Source: Microcoleus sp. FACHB-1515 | Lineage (GTDB): Bacteria > Cyanobacteriota > Cyanobacteriia > Elainellales > Elainellaceae | Assembly: GCF_014696105.1 (NCBI RefSeq) | Contig: NZ_JACJPO010000019.1 | Span: forward strand, 1-64,000 | Reading direction: 5' to 3' | DNA length: 64,000 nt | Part shown: positions 55,959 to 64,000 of the stretch, one piece after another | Position numbering within the stretch: the first letter of the stretch is position 1 | Layout of the letters: the number at the start of each line of letters is the position of its first letter | Position numbers and translations under genes: made by a program | Notes under the pieces: model-generated | Database searches by the model: none | Told to the model about the DNA's origin: nothing | Seen by the model: only the letters and a program-made list of their open reading frames with translations

Positions 55959-56186
55959 AGATGACGGATGGATGCCTCACGAATCGATGCAGCCTGTGTA
56001 AGTTTGCTGGAAACTGCAAGGCCGATATACAAGAAGGTAGCATTCTCAACCGATTGCGATCGCATCAATCTCCCAACGTTCTGCCATCGATCGCTCTAGT
56101 GAGACCTATCCGAAGAAAGAAGACCGATCGCCCAAAGCGGGTTAGGGTTCCCTTTGTAGACAATTCTTAAAACTTAGGAAAAACAC

Positions 56187-56906
56187 GTGGTTCCTATACG
56201 TGACGATAATCCGACGCAGACAACTCCCTATGTCACTTATGCGCTAATTGTTATCAATATTGCCGTCTTTATTTATGAATTAAGTTTGGCTGGTCCGTCG
56301 CTGGAAGCGTTTTTGCGCGATTGGGCGGTTGTGCCACGAGAGCTAACGGCGTCACTGGGCGGACAAACGATCGTGCAGGGGCCGCCCGAACTGCTAACGC
56401 TGATTACCTCGCAATTTCTGCACGGCGGCTTTCTGCATGTCGGCGGCAACATGCTCTATCTGTGGATTTTTGGCAACAACGTGGAAGACCGCATGGGGCA
56501 TGTGCGCTTCACGGTTTTCTATTTGCTGTGTGGTGTGTTGGCATCGCTGGCACAGTGGTATTTCTCGCAAGGGTCGAACATTCCCTCACTGGGAGCGAGT
56601 GGCGCGATCGCTGGCGTCATGGGCGCTTACTTCCTCAAATTTCCAGGCACAAAAATTTTGACCTTGCTGCCGCTGGGGTTTTTGCTGCTGCCAATTCGGA
56701 TTCCGGCGATCTTCTTTTTGGGCATTTGGTTTGCTCAGCAAGCGCTCTACGGTTTAGCCAGCCTGCAAGCTCCCACCAACATCGGCATGGAAAGCGGCGG
56801 CGTGGCATATTGGGCACACGCGGGCGGCTTTGTGTTTGGCGCACTTTTGGCTCCCTTATTTGGAATGCTGAGCAAGCCTCGCGATCCGTATTCGGGCTAT
56901 CGCTAA
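56187..56906 (+). CDS. Rhomboid-family intramembrane serine protease
   Basis: A 239-residue protein with six or seven membrane helices. It starts at GTG 56187, 8 bases after an AGGAA site. The catalytic Ser is in PSLGASGAIAGVMGAYFLKF, near residue 136, and the His in AYWAHAGGFVFGALLAP. HGGFLHVGGNMLYLWIFG is the conserved helix-2 block. A nine-base-stem terminator follows. The substrates are unknown. Confidence 0.93.
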   Translation: MVPIRDDNPTQTTPYVTYALIVINIAVFIYELSLAGPSLEAFLRDWAVVPRELTASLGGQTIVQGPPELLTLITSQFLHGGFLHVGGNMLYLWIFGNNVEDRMGHVRFTVFYLLCGVLASLAQWYFSQGSNIPSLGASGAIAGVMGAYFLKFPGTKILTLLPLGFLLLPIRIPAIFFLGIWFAQQALYGLASLQAPTNIGMESGGVAYWAHAGGFVFGALLAPLFGMLSKPRDPYSGYR

Positions 56907-56927
56907 GTCAATTTTTCAACGAAGAAG

Positions 56928-56959
56928 CCAGCGTTGATTCACATCGACGCTGGTTTTTT
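56928..56959 (+). terminator. Terminator after the rhomboid gene
   Basis: CCAGCGT and ACGCTGG arms (with GAT/ATC extending the stem) are followed by TTTTTT. It lies 22 bases past the stop codon. Confidence 0.88.
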
Positions 56960-57105
56960 CATGGGTGGCGATCGTCAGCCATTGTTAACAAACGTAATTT
57001 GCGTTCCCCAAAAATTCGACAATAGAAGCATACACAATGCTTTCAAGCAGCAGCAGGCGCGATCGATCGACATGGCCTGACTGCCAAAAAGGGGGAATTT
57101 TAGCT

Positions 57106-60078
57106 GTGGTTTTACAAGTCTCGCAACAAACCTACGAAACGCAAACGCAAGCGATCGCCAAAGAATTATTGGCCGCGACGAAGGAGAAGCGATCGTTTCT
57201 CGCTCAAATGCGCGATCAGATGCGCTGGGATGACAAGCTTTTGGCCTGGACGATGAACAATCCGGGCTTGCGCGTCCAGATGTTTCGCTTCATCGATTGC
57301 CTGCCCGCCCTGAAAAGTAAGGCTGAGATCGCTCGCCACATGCAGGAATATTTGGGCGATCCCTCGGTGGAACTGCCTGCTGCCATGAAGGGACTGCTGA
57401 ACTTCACCAATCCCGACTCGATGCCTGGACAGGTCGCTGCAACGACGGTTTCGAGCGCGGTTGAAGCCTTGGCACATAAGTACATCGCGGGCGAAAACAT
57501 CCAGCAGGTGATCAAGACGATCGAACAGCTACGTCGTCAAAAAATGACCTTTACGGTTGATCTGCTCGGTGAAGCCGTAATCACCGAAGCCGAAGCGCTT
57601 TCGTATCTGAATCGCTATCTGGAACTGATGCAGCAGCTAACCGAAGCATCAAAATCCTGGTCGCGTGTGCCGCAAATTGACGATGCGGGCGGGGAATCTT
57701 TGCCGAGCGTACAGGTTTCCGTCAAGCTGACGGCGTTCTACTCGCAGTTCGATCCGCTGGATGCGGCAGGCAGTGAAGAGCGGGTGAGCGATCGCATCCG
57801 CACCCTGCTTCGTCGCGCTCGTGAACTGGGTGCTGCCGTGCATTTCGACATGGAGCAGTACGCCTACAAAGACATTACGATCGCCATCCTCAAGAAAATC
57901 TTGACCGAGCCGGAGTTTCGCGATCGCACCGATATCGGCGTGACGCTGCAAGCCTATTTGAAAGATACCGAAGCCGATTTGCGCGGCTGGATCGACTGGG
58001 CAAAACAGCGCGGCGTGCCGATCACGATTCGACTGGTGAAAGGTGCGTATTGGGATCAAGAAACGATCAAGGCGATTCAAAAAGATTGGGAACTTCCGGT
58101 TTTTTCGGAAAAATCCTCGACCGATGCCAACTTCGAGCGGCTAACCGAAATTCTGCTGGAGAACAACGAATATCTGTATGCGGCGATCGGGTCGCACAAC
58201 GTCCGGTCACACGCCCACGCGATCGCCATTGCCGAAACGCTCAACATTCCGCGCCGCCGCTTTGAACTGCAAGTGCTGTACGGCATGGGCGATAAGTTGG
58301 CGAGAGCGCTGGTCGATCGCGGCTATCGTGTCCGAGTTTACTGTCCGTATGGCGAACTGATTCCGGGAATGTCCTACCTGATTCGCCGCCTGCTGGAAAA
58401 TACGGCCAACAGTTCGTTCTTGAAGCAAAATCTGGAAGACCGACCGATCGATGAACTCCTCGCCCCGCCCGTGATGGAATCGGAAGAATTGAAAATCAAA
58501 AATCATTCGGAATTTCACAACGCTGCCGATACGGATTACGCCGTGTTGGAAGTTCGCGATCGCGCTCTTGCCGCCTTTCAAACCGTTCGTGATCAGTTGG
58601 GTAAAACCTACCGTCCGCTGATCAATGGCGAATCGGTGAATACCGTCGAGACGATCGATTCGGTCAATCCTTCTAATTTCAGTGAAGTCGTCGGGCGAAT
58701 TGGGCTGATTAGCGTTGAGCAGGCGGATGAGGCGATCGCCGCCGCAAAAGCTGCCTTCCCCGCTTGGCGAGATACTCCGGCCACAGAAAGGGCAAACGTG
58801 CTGCGTCGTACAGCCGAAATCATGGAAGAGCGGCGGGCGGAACTGTGCGCTTGGATTGTGCTGGAAGTCGGGAAGCCGTTGAAGGAAGCGGATGGGGAAG
58901 TGTCGGAGGCGATCGACTTTTGCAACTATTACGCGGACGAGATGGAACGGCTCGATCGAGGTCACGCCTACGATTTGCCGGGAGAAACGAACCGCTACCG
59001 CTACTATCCGCGTGGCGTTGCGGTTGTGATTTCCCCCTGGAATTTCCCCTTAGCAATTCCCCTAGGCATGACCGTCGCCTCGCTGGTGACGGGCAACTGT
59101 ACGCTGTTGAAACCTGCGGAAACTTCGTCCGTCATTGCCGCGAAAATTGCCGAAATTCTGGTTGCGGCAGGCATTCCCAAAGGCGTGTTTCAGTTCGTTC
59201 CCGGCTGGGGTCACACCGTTGGAGCGCACATGGTCAAGCATCCGGACGTTCACATGATCACGTTCACGGGTTCGCAAGAAGTCGGCTGTCGCATTTATGC
59301 CGAAGCTGCGATTTTGCAACCGGGACAGAAGCACCTCAAGCGCGTCGTGGCCGAGATGGGCGGCAAAAATGCGATCGTCGTCGATGAAAGTGCCGATCTC
59401 GATCAGGCCGTTCAAGGCGTCGTACAGTCGGCTTTTGGCTACAGCGGCCAAAAATGTTCCGCCTGCTCTCGCGTGATCGTGCTAGAGCCAATCTACGAAG
59501 CGTTCGTGGCACGACTGGTGGAGGCAGCGCGATCGCTCAACGTCGGAGAAGCCGACAATCCCAGTACGCAAATTGGTCCCGTGATCGATGGTGACGCCCA
59601 AGCCCGCATCCGTGAATTCATCGCCAAAGGCAAAGCTGAAGCGACCTGTGCGATCGAAATTCCCGTTGCCGATCACGGCTACTACGTTGAACCGACGATC
59701 TTTACGGATGTGCCGCCAGATGCCGCGATCGCCCAGCAGGAAATCTTTGGTCCCGTTCTTTCGGTGATGCGGGCGAAGAATTTTGACGAAGCGATCGCGC
59801 TTGCCAACAGAACGCCCTTTGCTCTGACAGGCGGATTGTTCTCGCGCACCCCGTCCCACATCGATCGGGCGCAAGCGGAGTTTGAAGTCGGAAACTTGTA
59901 TATCAACCGGGGAATTACGGGGGCGATCGTCGCTCGTCAGCCGTTCGGTGGCTTCAAGCTGTCGGGCGTCGGCTCGAAGGCAGGTGGTCCCGACTATCTG
60001 CTGCAATTCCTTGAACCGCGTGTCGTGACGGAAAACGTGCAGCGTCAGGGCTTCGCGCCGATCGAAGGCGTCGAATAG
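57106..60078 (+). CDS. pruA: Bifunctional proline dehydrogenase / glutamate-semialdehyde dehydrogenase
   Basis: A 990-residue enzyme that oxidises proline to glutamate in two steps. The start is GTG 57106 with a GGGGG ribosome site; a frame extending to 57037 is unlikely. The FAD-binding proline dehydrogenase barrel covers about 100-460; RLVKGAYWDQE and VYCPYGELIPGMSYLIRRLL are typical. The aldehyde dehydrogenase part covers about 490-985. ISPWNFPLAIPLGM is the NAD-binding region, VAEMGGKNAIVV holds the general-base Glu, and SGQKCSACSR holds the catalytic Cys. No DNA-binding domain is present, unlike enterobacterial PutA. A terminator follows. Confidence 0.95.
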   Translation: MVLQVSQQTYETQTQAIAKELLAATKEKRSFLAQMRDQMRWDDKLLAWTMNNPGLRVQMFRFIDCLPALKSKAEIARHMQEYLGDPSVELPAAMKGLLNFTNPDSMPGQVAATTVSSAVEALAHKYIAGENIQQVIKTIEQLRRQKMTFTVDLLGEAVITEAEALSYLNRYLELMQQLTEASKSWSRVPQIDDAGGESLPSVQVSVKLTAFYSQFDPLDAAGSEERVSDRIRTLLRRARELGAAVHFDMEQYAYKDITIAILKKILTEPEFRDRTDIGVTLQAYLKDTEADLRGWIDWAKQRGVPITIRLVKGAYWDQETIKAIQKDWELPVFSEKSSTDANFERLTEILLENNEYLYAAIGSHNVRSHAHAIAIAETLNIPRRRFELQVLYGMGDKLARALVDRGYRVRVYCPYGELIPGMSYLIRRLLENTANSSFLKQNLEDRPIDELLAPPVMESEELKIKNHSEFHNAADTDYAVLEVRDRALAAFQTVRDQLGKTYRPLINGESVNTVETIDSVNPSNFSEVVGRIGLISVEQADEAIAAAKAAFPAWRDTPATERANVLRRTAEIMEERRAELCAWIVLEVGKPLKEADGEVSEAIDFCNYYADEMERLDRGHAYDLPGETNRYRYYPRGVAVVISPWNFPLAIPLGMTVASLVTGNCTLLKPAETSSVIAAKIAEILVAAGIPKGVFQFVPGWGHTVGAHMVKHPDVHMITFTGSQEVGCRIYAEAAILQPGQKHLKRVVAEMGGKNAIVVDESADLDQAVQGVVQSAFGYSGQKCSACSRVIVLEPIYEAFVARLVEAARSLNVGEADNPSTQIGPVIDGDAQARIREFIAKGKAEATCAIEIPVADHGYYVEPTIFTDVPPDAAIAQQEIFGPVLSVMRAKNFDEAIALANRTPFALTGGLFSRTPSHIDRAQAEFEVGNLYINRGITGAIVARQPFGGFKLSGVGSKAGGPDYLLQFLEPRVVTENVQRQGFAPIEGVE

Positions 60079-60082
60079 TCGT

Positions 60083-60121
60083 AATTGAGGGTGGGGCGAC
60101 CTACCCTCAATTGAAATTTTG
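60083..60121 (+). terminator. Terminator after pruA
   Basis: AATTGAGGGT and ACCCTCAATT arms (10 bases) around 10 bases are followed by GAAATTTTG. It lies 5 bases past the stop codon. Confidence 0.9.
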
Positions 60122-60141
60122 TTGGGTTCGATCGAATTGCC

Positions 60142-60795
60142 ATGTCAACCACGCTCAACGCTCGAAATTTAACGCTTGCAGATGTGCATCGACTGCTGAA
60201 TTTTCAAATGCAGACGGATGGAAAATTGACATCTGAATTGTCTTTAGAACCACTGACTGAGGCAGAACAGCAGGAATTGATTTGCATTCGCGATGACTTT
60301 CAGCCTTACATTGCTGCCGGAAAAATGTCTGAAGGCATTGTCAAAGCGCTAACGGTTTTTCCGCTATTGCGGCTGGCTGGATTCTATCGTTCTCCGATTC
60401 AACTGAGCATTGAAGAAGGAATCGATGCTATTTGCATTGACACTGAAGATACAAAAGTGACAGGCCGGATGGACATTTTGGCGATTAATCATGTTGAAAG
60501 AACCAGTCCGCTATTTTGGATTCTTGTGATTGAAGCCAAAGAAGGACTATCAAACGTATGGGCAGGATTGCCGCAACTACTTACCTACACTTACAAAAGC
60601 CTTGATCATCAATCTTCCGTTTGGGGACTGGCAACCAATGGATTAAACTATCAATTTGTTCAAGTTCAAGCGGGAAATCCTGCGATCTATCGACTGATGC
60701 CACTGCTCAATTTGATTGAATCAGACCATCTTTTGCAGCTACTTCAAGTTCTCAAAGCAATCCACAATCTGAACTTTTCGACAGGTGATTCGTAA
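60142..60795 (+). CDS. PD-(D/E)XK nuclease-like protein
   Basis: A 217-residue protein. TGRMDILAI and LFWILVIEAKEGLSN (about 110-143) have the Asp-x-Glu-x-Lys pattern of PD-(D/E)XK nucleases and resemble type I restriction R-subunit N termini. The rest is helical at the start (LTEAEQQELICIRDDFQPYI) and ends Leu-rich. No methylase or specificity gene is adjacent. The gene is AT-richer than its neighbours and has no HIP1 site, which suggests transfer. The stop overlaps the start of the small membrane protein gene as TAATG. Confidence 0.75.
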   Translation: MSTTLNARNLTLADVHRLLNFQMQTDGKLTSELSLEPLTEAEQQELICIRDDFQPYIAAGKMSEGIVKALTVFPLLRLAGFYRSPIQLSIEEGIDAICIDTEDTKVTGRMDILAINHVERTSPLFWILVIEAKEGLSNVWAGLPQLLTYTYKSLDHQSSVWGLATNGLNYQFVQVQAGNPAIYRLMPLLNLIESDHLLQLLQVLKAIHNLNFSTGDS

Positions 60796-61001
60796 TGGAA
60801 CTGGTCTTGCTCCTCGGCGCGATCGTCATCACCGCGATCGTCTTCTCCTTCCTCGTCAAAGTTGTGCGAGCCGCGATCGGAACCGCGATTATGATCGCCG
60901 CGATCGTCCTCATCCTGCAAATCCTCGGAATTGGCACGGGCGACCTGTGGCAAGCCGTCAGCAGCCTGTGGCAAAGTTTGCGGAATGCGATCGGATGGTA
61001 G
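60795..61001 (+). CDS. Small membrane protein
   Basis: A 68-residue protein with one or two hydrophobic helices (LVLLLGAIVITAIVFSFLVK and IGTAIMIAAIVLILQILGIG). A short amphipathic tail follows (LWQAVSSLWQSLRNAIGW). It begins at the last base of the preceding stop codon, so it could be translated by termination-reinitiation. Its codon pattern is HIP1-rich, unlike the preceding gene. I recognise no family. It may be a real small protein; a minus-strand frame across the same bases is less likely. Confidence 0.6.
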   Translation: MELVLLLGAIVITAIVFSFLVKVVRAAIGTAIMIAAIVLILQILGIGTGDLWQAVSSLWQSLRNAIGW

Positions 61002-61033
61002 AGGTCGGGCGGCGGGCGGCGGCCACCCCCGTA

Positions 61034-61055
61034 GAGACGCGAGATCTCGCGTCTC
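61034..61055. repeat. 22-bp perfect palindrome (GAGACGCGAGA/TCTCGCGTCTC)
   Basis: A loopless 22-base palindrome between two convergent genes, flanked on the left by GTA. Close relatives of this element recur in other cyanobacterial genomes, as far as I recall. It may be a bidirectional terminator or a mobile palindromic repeat. Confidence 0.65.
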
Positions 61056-61077
61056 CTCCCTCCCCAAAAATTCGCGT

Positions 61078-61563
61078 CTAACCTCGATCGCCCCCACCCG
61101 CCAGCCGCGCTAAGGCATCCTTCACAGCAGACGGCAACTGCCGCATAATCTTCCCCTTCTCCCGATCGATCGCCACCAATGTCACCTGCGCCGTAATGTA
61201 AAGCTCCTGGGCATCCGGCGACTGAATCTGATAGTCCCAAACGATCCGCACCCCTTCACTCTGCGTCATCCGCGTCTTCACGATCGCCGCCATCCCCATT
61301 TGAACCGGACGATGATAGCGAATCGACAGTTCAACCACAGGCAACTCACAGCCAAGCGCGACCAAATCCACAAAGCTGACGCCGATCGATCGCAAACATT
61401 CCATCCGCGCCTCTTCCATCCAGGCCACGTATGTACCATGCCAAACAACTCCGGCATAGTCGGTGTGATGCGGCTGAGCGCGAACCGGATATTCAAACCA
61501 AGACTCGCTCAACAGGGTCGGAAGATTTTGAATTGCTTCAGTGGGGGGAAGTTGGGGTTGCAT
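61078..61563 (-). CDS. Acyl-CoA thioesterase, 4HBT family
   Basis: A 161-residue hotdog-fold thioesterase. The start at 61563 gives MQPQLPPTEAIQNLP, preceded by a GGAGG ribosome site; an ATG at 61578 is the alternative, and the frame reaches 61647. The catalytic block is PHHTDYAGVVWHGTYVAWME, with the Asp and Tyr-Gly typical of the 4-hydroxybenzoyl-CoA thioesterase family. VELSIRYHRPVQMGM and AQVTLVAIDREKGK follow. A cyanobacterial relative cleaves dihydroxynaphthoyl-CoA in phylloquinone synthesis, so that role is possible but not shown. Confidence 0.88.
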   Translation of the reverse strand: MQPQLPPTEAIQNLPTLLSESWFEYPVRAQPHHTDYAGVVWHGTYVAWMEEARMECLRSIGVSFVDLVALGCELPVVELSIRYHRPVQMGMAAIVKTRMTQSEGVRIVWDYQIQSPDAQELYITAQVTLVAIDREKGKIMRQLPSAVKDALARLAGGGDRG

Positions 61564-61906
61564 CGATCGCGCCTCCATCGCGTAAAACTCAAGAGCAGTT
61601 TCTAAATTAATCTTTACACAACTAAATTCATATTTCTTCAGAAACAAACCTGATGTTTCTCAGTTTATTTTACACATTCAATTTTACGAACTGTTTCGCC
61701 GTAAAGATGAATGTTGAACCCGCCGATCGACCAGCAAATTCAACGTATAATTTCTCAGTGTAAGGATTGATTGAAAACTGCAATTGTTGAAGTGATTAAC
61801 GTAAAGAATCATGAACAACAGTTGCGATTTTGTTTGGGCGATCGTCCAAGCAAAACATTAATTTCCAAATCCATCGCTGACGCCCAAACAAAGCAGTGAG
61901 ACAAAG
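61564..61906. other. Divergent intergenic region upstream of usp
   Basis: It is AT-rich and holds the promoters of the thioesterase (minus) and the stress-protein gene (plus). No gene is supported. Confidence 0.4.
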
Positions 61907-62755
61907 ATGATAGAAAAAATTTTGGTGGCAGTTGCCGGAGCCGGACAAGCTGAGCAAATGCTCAAAGCCCTAATGGAAATTCCCTCCATTGCTCAAGCCC
62001 ACGTGACGATTTTACACGTCGTTCCTTCACAAGTTTCGGCCACCGCAATGGCGCAGAAATTAGAAGAAGGCGGCAAAATCATGGCAACCGCGATCGAAAC
62101 CCTGGCACTCGATCCAAATCGATCGACCGCCATGCTGCGCGAAGGCGACCCCAAAGATATCGTCTGCCGCGTTGCCGAAGAAATCGACGCCGACCTGATC
62201 ATCATGGGTTCACGCGGCCTCAAGCGCCTGCAATCAATTCTAGAAAATTCCGTCAGCCAGTACGTGTTTCAGCTTGCCTCACGCCCCATGCTGCTGGTCA
62301 AAGATGACATCTACGTCAAAAAAATTAACCGAATCATGGTGGCGATGGACAAATCTGAATCGGCACAGGAAGCGCTGAAACTGGCGATCGCTTTCTTACG
62401 CGACATCAAAGGCGGCGAACTCGTCTTGGTGCACACCAACCCTGAGATGAAGCAAAAAGCCGGAGAAATTCCCACCGATCCTAACCAAGATCCCGTTCTG
62501 ATTCCTGCCGCGACGGAAGCCAAAAAGCAAGGCATCAAGTACAAATGCATCGCCCCGACTGGAAAACCCGGTGAGCGCATCTGTCAGGTGGCCGAAGAAA
62601 TGAACGTCGATTTGCTGATGCTTGGTTCGCCCGAACGCCGCCCGACCGTCGCGAGAGGACTGCCGGATCTCGATCGCCTGCTTGGACAATCGCTCTCTGA
62701 CTACGTGCGCGTTTATGCAAACTGTCCCGTCATGCTGGTGAGGAACGAAGCGTGA
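61907..62755 (+). CDS. Tandem universal stress protein
   Basis: A 282-residue protein with two UspA domains (about 1-135 and 140-282). Each starts with a beta strand (MIEKILVAVAG, INRIMVAMDKSESAQ). The ATP-binding loop is IIMGSRGLKRLQSILENSVS in the first. In the second it is LMLGSPERRP, followed by GQSLSDYVRVYANCPVMLV. The second-domain loop is longer than usual. Its stop overlaps the GTG start of the methyltransferase as GTGA, so the two are probably translationally coupled. Confidence 0.92.
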   Translation: MIEKILVAVAGAGQAEQMLKALMEIPSIAQAHVTILHVVPSQVSATAMAQKLEEGGKIMATAIETLALDPNRSTAMLREGDPKDIVCRVAEEIDADLIIMGSRGLKRLQSILENSVSQYVFQLASRPMLLVKDDIYVKKINRIMVAMDKSESAQEALKLAIAFLRDIKGGELVLVHTNPEMKQKAGEIPTDPNQDPVLIPAATEAKKQGIKYKCIAPTGKPGERICQVAEEMNVDLLMLGSPERRPTVARGLPDLDRLLGQSLSDYVRVYANCPVMLVRNEA

Positions 62756-63702
62756 CGCACGAGGAGTCAGAGCCACCCAAAGCACTGGCTCCCCGCAATC
62801 GCACCGTTCAGCTTAGCGAAACGGAACGCCAGCACTATCGATCGCGCCTGCTCCACCTCGATCGCCCTGCCGAAGTCGAAGAACTGCTCGATCGCACGAT
62901 CTGTCAGGATTTATTTACCGTTCTCGATCAACTGCCCACGAATTTCGTCGATCTGCTCTTTCTCGATCCGCCCTACAACCTCAACAAGCTTTTCCATCAG
63001 CAGCAGGTGAAGCGGCGATCGCTCTCCGACTATGCAGACTGGCTCGATTCCTGGCTTTCTCGCCTGCTGCCCTGCCTGAAACCAACCGCCTCCATTTATC
63101 TTTGTGGCGACTGGCAATCTTCACCCGCCTTGTATGAAGTTGCCAGTCGCTATTTTTTTGTTCGCAACCGGATTACCTGGGAGCGCGAAAAAGGTCGGGG
63201 TGCGCGATCGAACTGGAAAAATTGTTCTGAGGATATTTGGTTTTGCACGGTTTCTCAAGAATATGATTTCGACGCTGAAGCGGTTCGCTTGTGTCGTCGC
63301 GTTCGTGCGCCCTACACCGATGCCGCAGGTGAACCAAAAGACTGGCAGCGCAGCGATCGCGGTAACTTCCGTCTCACCGCCGCCTCAAACCTGTGGACAG
63401 ACCTGACTGTGCCGTTCTGGTCGATGCCCGAAAATACGAATCACCCGACGCAAAAGCCGGAGAAGCTGCTGGCAAAAATTATTCTGGCAAGCTGCCCGAT
63501 CGCAGGCGTTGTTCTCGATCCATTCTTGGGATCGGGAACCACTTCAGTTGTGGCAAAAAAGCTCGATCGCCACTTTGTCGGCATTGAAATTGAAGAATAT
63601 TACGCCTGTCTTGCCGAAAAGCGGCTGGAAATTGCTGTAGACCATCGACAGATTCAAGGCTGGCGCGATCGCGTTTTCTGGGAACGCAACAGCCACCCTT
63701 GA
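62752..63702 (+). CDS. Orphan site-specific DNA methyltransferase
   Basis: A 316-residue amino-methyltransferase of the beta type, with the catalytic motif first and the SAM-binding motif last. DLLFLDPPYNLNKLF (about 67-81) is motif IV. NTNHPTQKPEKLL (about 225-237) and VLDPFLGSGTTSVVAKKL (about 252-269) are motifs near the SAM site, followed by FVGIEIEEYYACLAEKRL. DPPY suggests N6-adenine or N4-cytosine methylation. No restriction enzyme is adjacent. Proteins of this type are part of the core methylation set in many cyanobacteria, to my knowledge. The start is GTG overlapping the usp stop. Confidence 0.9.
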   Translation: MTHEESEPPKALAPRNRTVQLSETERQHYRSRLLHLDRPAEVEELLDRTICQDLFTVLDQLPTNFVDLLFLDPPYNLNKLFHQQQVKRRSLSDYADWLDSWLSRLLPCLKPTASIYLCGDWQSSPALYEVASRYFFVRNRITWEREKGRGARSNWKNCSEDIWFCTVSQEYDFDAEAVRLCRRVRAPYTDAAGEPKDWQRSDRGNFRLTAASNLWTDLTVPFWSMPENTNHPTQKPEKLLAKIILASCPIAGVVLDPFLGSGTTSVVAKKLDRHFVGIEIEEYYACLAEKRLEIAVDHRQIQGWRDRVFWERNSHP

Positions 63703-63741
63703 AGCGCGATCGAAATCTTGACGATGAAATTGAAAAAAGAC

Positions 63742-63771
63742 TGGACAACCGATACTACAGCGTGTAGTATC
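63742..63771 (+). promoter_or_regulatory. Promoter overlapped by an operator-like palindrome
   Basis: A -35-like TGGACA at 63742 is followed after 17 bases by a -10-like TAGTAT at 63765. The -10 lies in a 21-base palindrome (63751-63771) with perfect 9-base arms GATACTACA and TGTAGTATC around GCG. The TACTACA/TGTAGTA arms resemble operators of BlaI/MecI-type repressors, though with one more spacer base. A repressor bound here would block the promoter. Confidence 0.6.
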
Positions 63772-63822
63772 GTAAACAAGATAAATTCTCAGACATTCTC
63801 GCCTCAAAGGGTTTCGCCTTCA

Positions 63823-64000
63823 ATGACACGCACCCTCTTCCACCTCTGCCTCAGCGATCGGCCAAGCCAGCCCCTCACGGGTTGGTATTTACCGACGCTG
63901 TTTGTCGTGGGTGAAGGGCGTGGTTTTGCGATGCCCAATCATTCAATTGGCGCGATCGCCCTGCGGTCAGAGGCCATCAAAGATAGCGATCGATCAACTC
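63823..64000 (+). CDS. Start of an unidentified gene (cut by window end)
   Basis: The frame opens with ATG 63823 (MTRTLFHLCLSDRPSQPLTG) and runs open for 59 codons to the window end. I do not recognise a family; MTRTLFHL alone recalls the start of small VOC-fold proteins, but the rest does not follow. It lies 52 bases after the palindrome-covered promoter, which is the main support for a gene here. Minus-strand frames in this stretch are short. Confidence 0.35.
   Translation, partial: MTRTLFHLCLSDRPSQPLTGWYLPTLFVVGEGRGFAMPNHSIGAIALRSEAIKDSDRST

Noticed and set aside
60752-61240. Long minus-strand frame of 162 codons over the small membrane gene and thioesterase end
   Set aside because: It overlaps the well-supported thioesterase frame and the membrane-protein frame, and shows no domain.
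63544-63807. Minus-strand frame at the end of the methyltransferase gene
   Set aside because: It overlaps the C terminus of the methyltransferase and crosses the palindrome-covered promoter; no domain.
1-64000. Recurring GCGATCGC-like sequence read as a possible repeat array
   Set aside because: This is the HIP1 octamer dispersed across cyanobacterial genomes; spacing is irregular, so it is not a CRISPR array or a tandem repeat.
1-64000. tRNA or rRNA genes
   Set aside because: I scanned for T-loop and anticodon-arm patterns and for 16S/23S cores by eye and found none; short matches inside coding genes were chance.

Overview
The window is cyanobacterial chromosome. The octamer GCGATCGC (HIP1) and its core CGATCG recur through almost every gene. 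The gene content is also cyanobacterial: CyanoP and Psb32 photosystem II factors, plastoquinone-type prenyltransferase, CrtW ketolase, a PAP/fibrillin protein, GH100 invertase, cobalamin methylmutase, the NrtR-controlled NAD operon, and hybrid histidine kinases. Gene density is high and strands are mixed. I found no rRNA, tRNA, CRISPR array, prophage or intact insertion sequence. Genus cannot be fixed from the sequence alone.

Layout. 1-6.2 kb (mostly minus): partial aquaporin, secreted DUF732-like protein, crtW, an SDR on plus, Maf, cyanoP-thrB, Nudix. 6.5-9.1 kb: a histidine kinase whose phospho-acceptor His is Tyr, then psb32. 9.4-14.7 kb: NAD biosynthesis operon pncB-nadD-nrtR-(NYN/OST-HTH gene)-nadE. 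14.7-21.4 kb: plqA, YciI-like, smpB, holA, a 2H phosphoesterase coupled to cobH, GH100 invertase. 21.8-26.2 kb: a small degenerate HTH gene coupled to a 1388-aa double hybrid kinase. 26.2-36.5 kb: lipases, fibrillin, GT4, MFS-recO-deoC, manganese catalase, HD metalloprotein. 37-43 kb: signal-less amidase, TPR protein, membrane-anchored Ala/Pro-rich protein, M23 peptidase, a cyanobacterial unknown. 42.8-49 kb: ferredoxin with SBP56, Uma2, moaE, hybrid kinase. 49-56 kb: PGM1-like ATP-grasp ligase, hemerythrin protein, baeRF protein, MBL hydrolase, CNNM/CBS protein. 56-64 kb: rhomboid, PruA, PD-(D/E)XK protein, small membrane protein, thioesterase, Usp and a coupled orphan DNA methyltransferase, then an operator-like palindrome ahead of a gene cut by the window end.

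The clearest functional unit is the NAD operon: pncB and nadD make NaMN and NaAD, nadE amidates to NAD, and NrtR (a degenerate Nudix repressor) lies between them. An AT-richer, HIP1-free NYN ribonuclease-like gene with a C-terminal OST-HTH/LOTUS domain sits 2 bp ahead of nadE. This is the most unusual arrangement here. A second notable pattern is a roughly 47-bp dispersed repeat (four copies at three loci) whose conserved 5' half is followed by a hairpin with compensatory stem changes. Histidine kinases are prominent, but no separate response regulator gene is present in the window.
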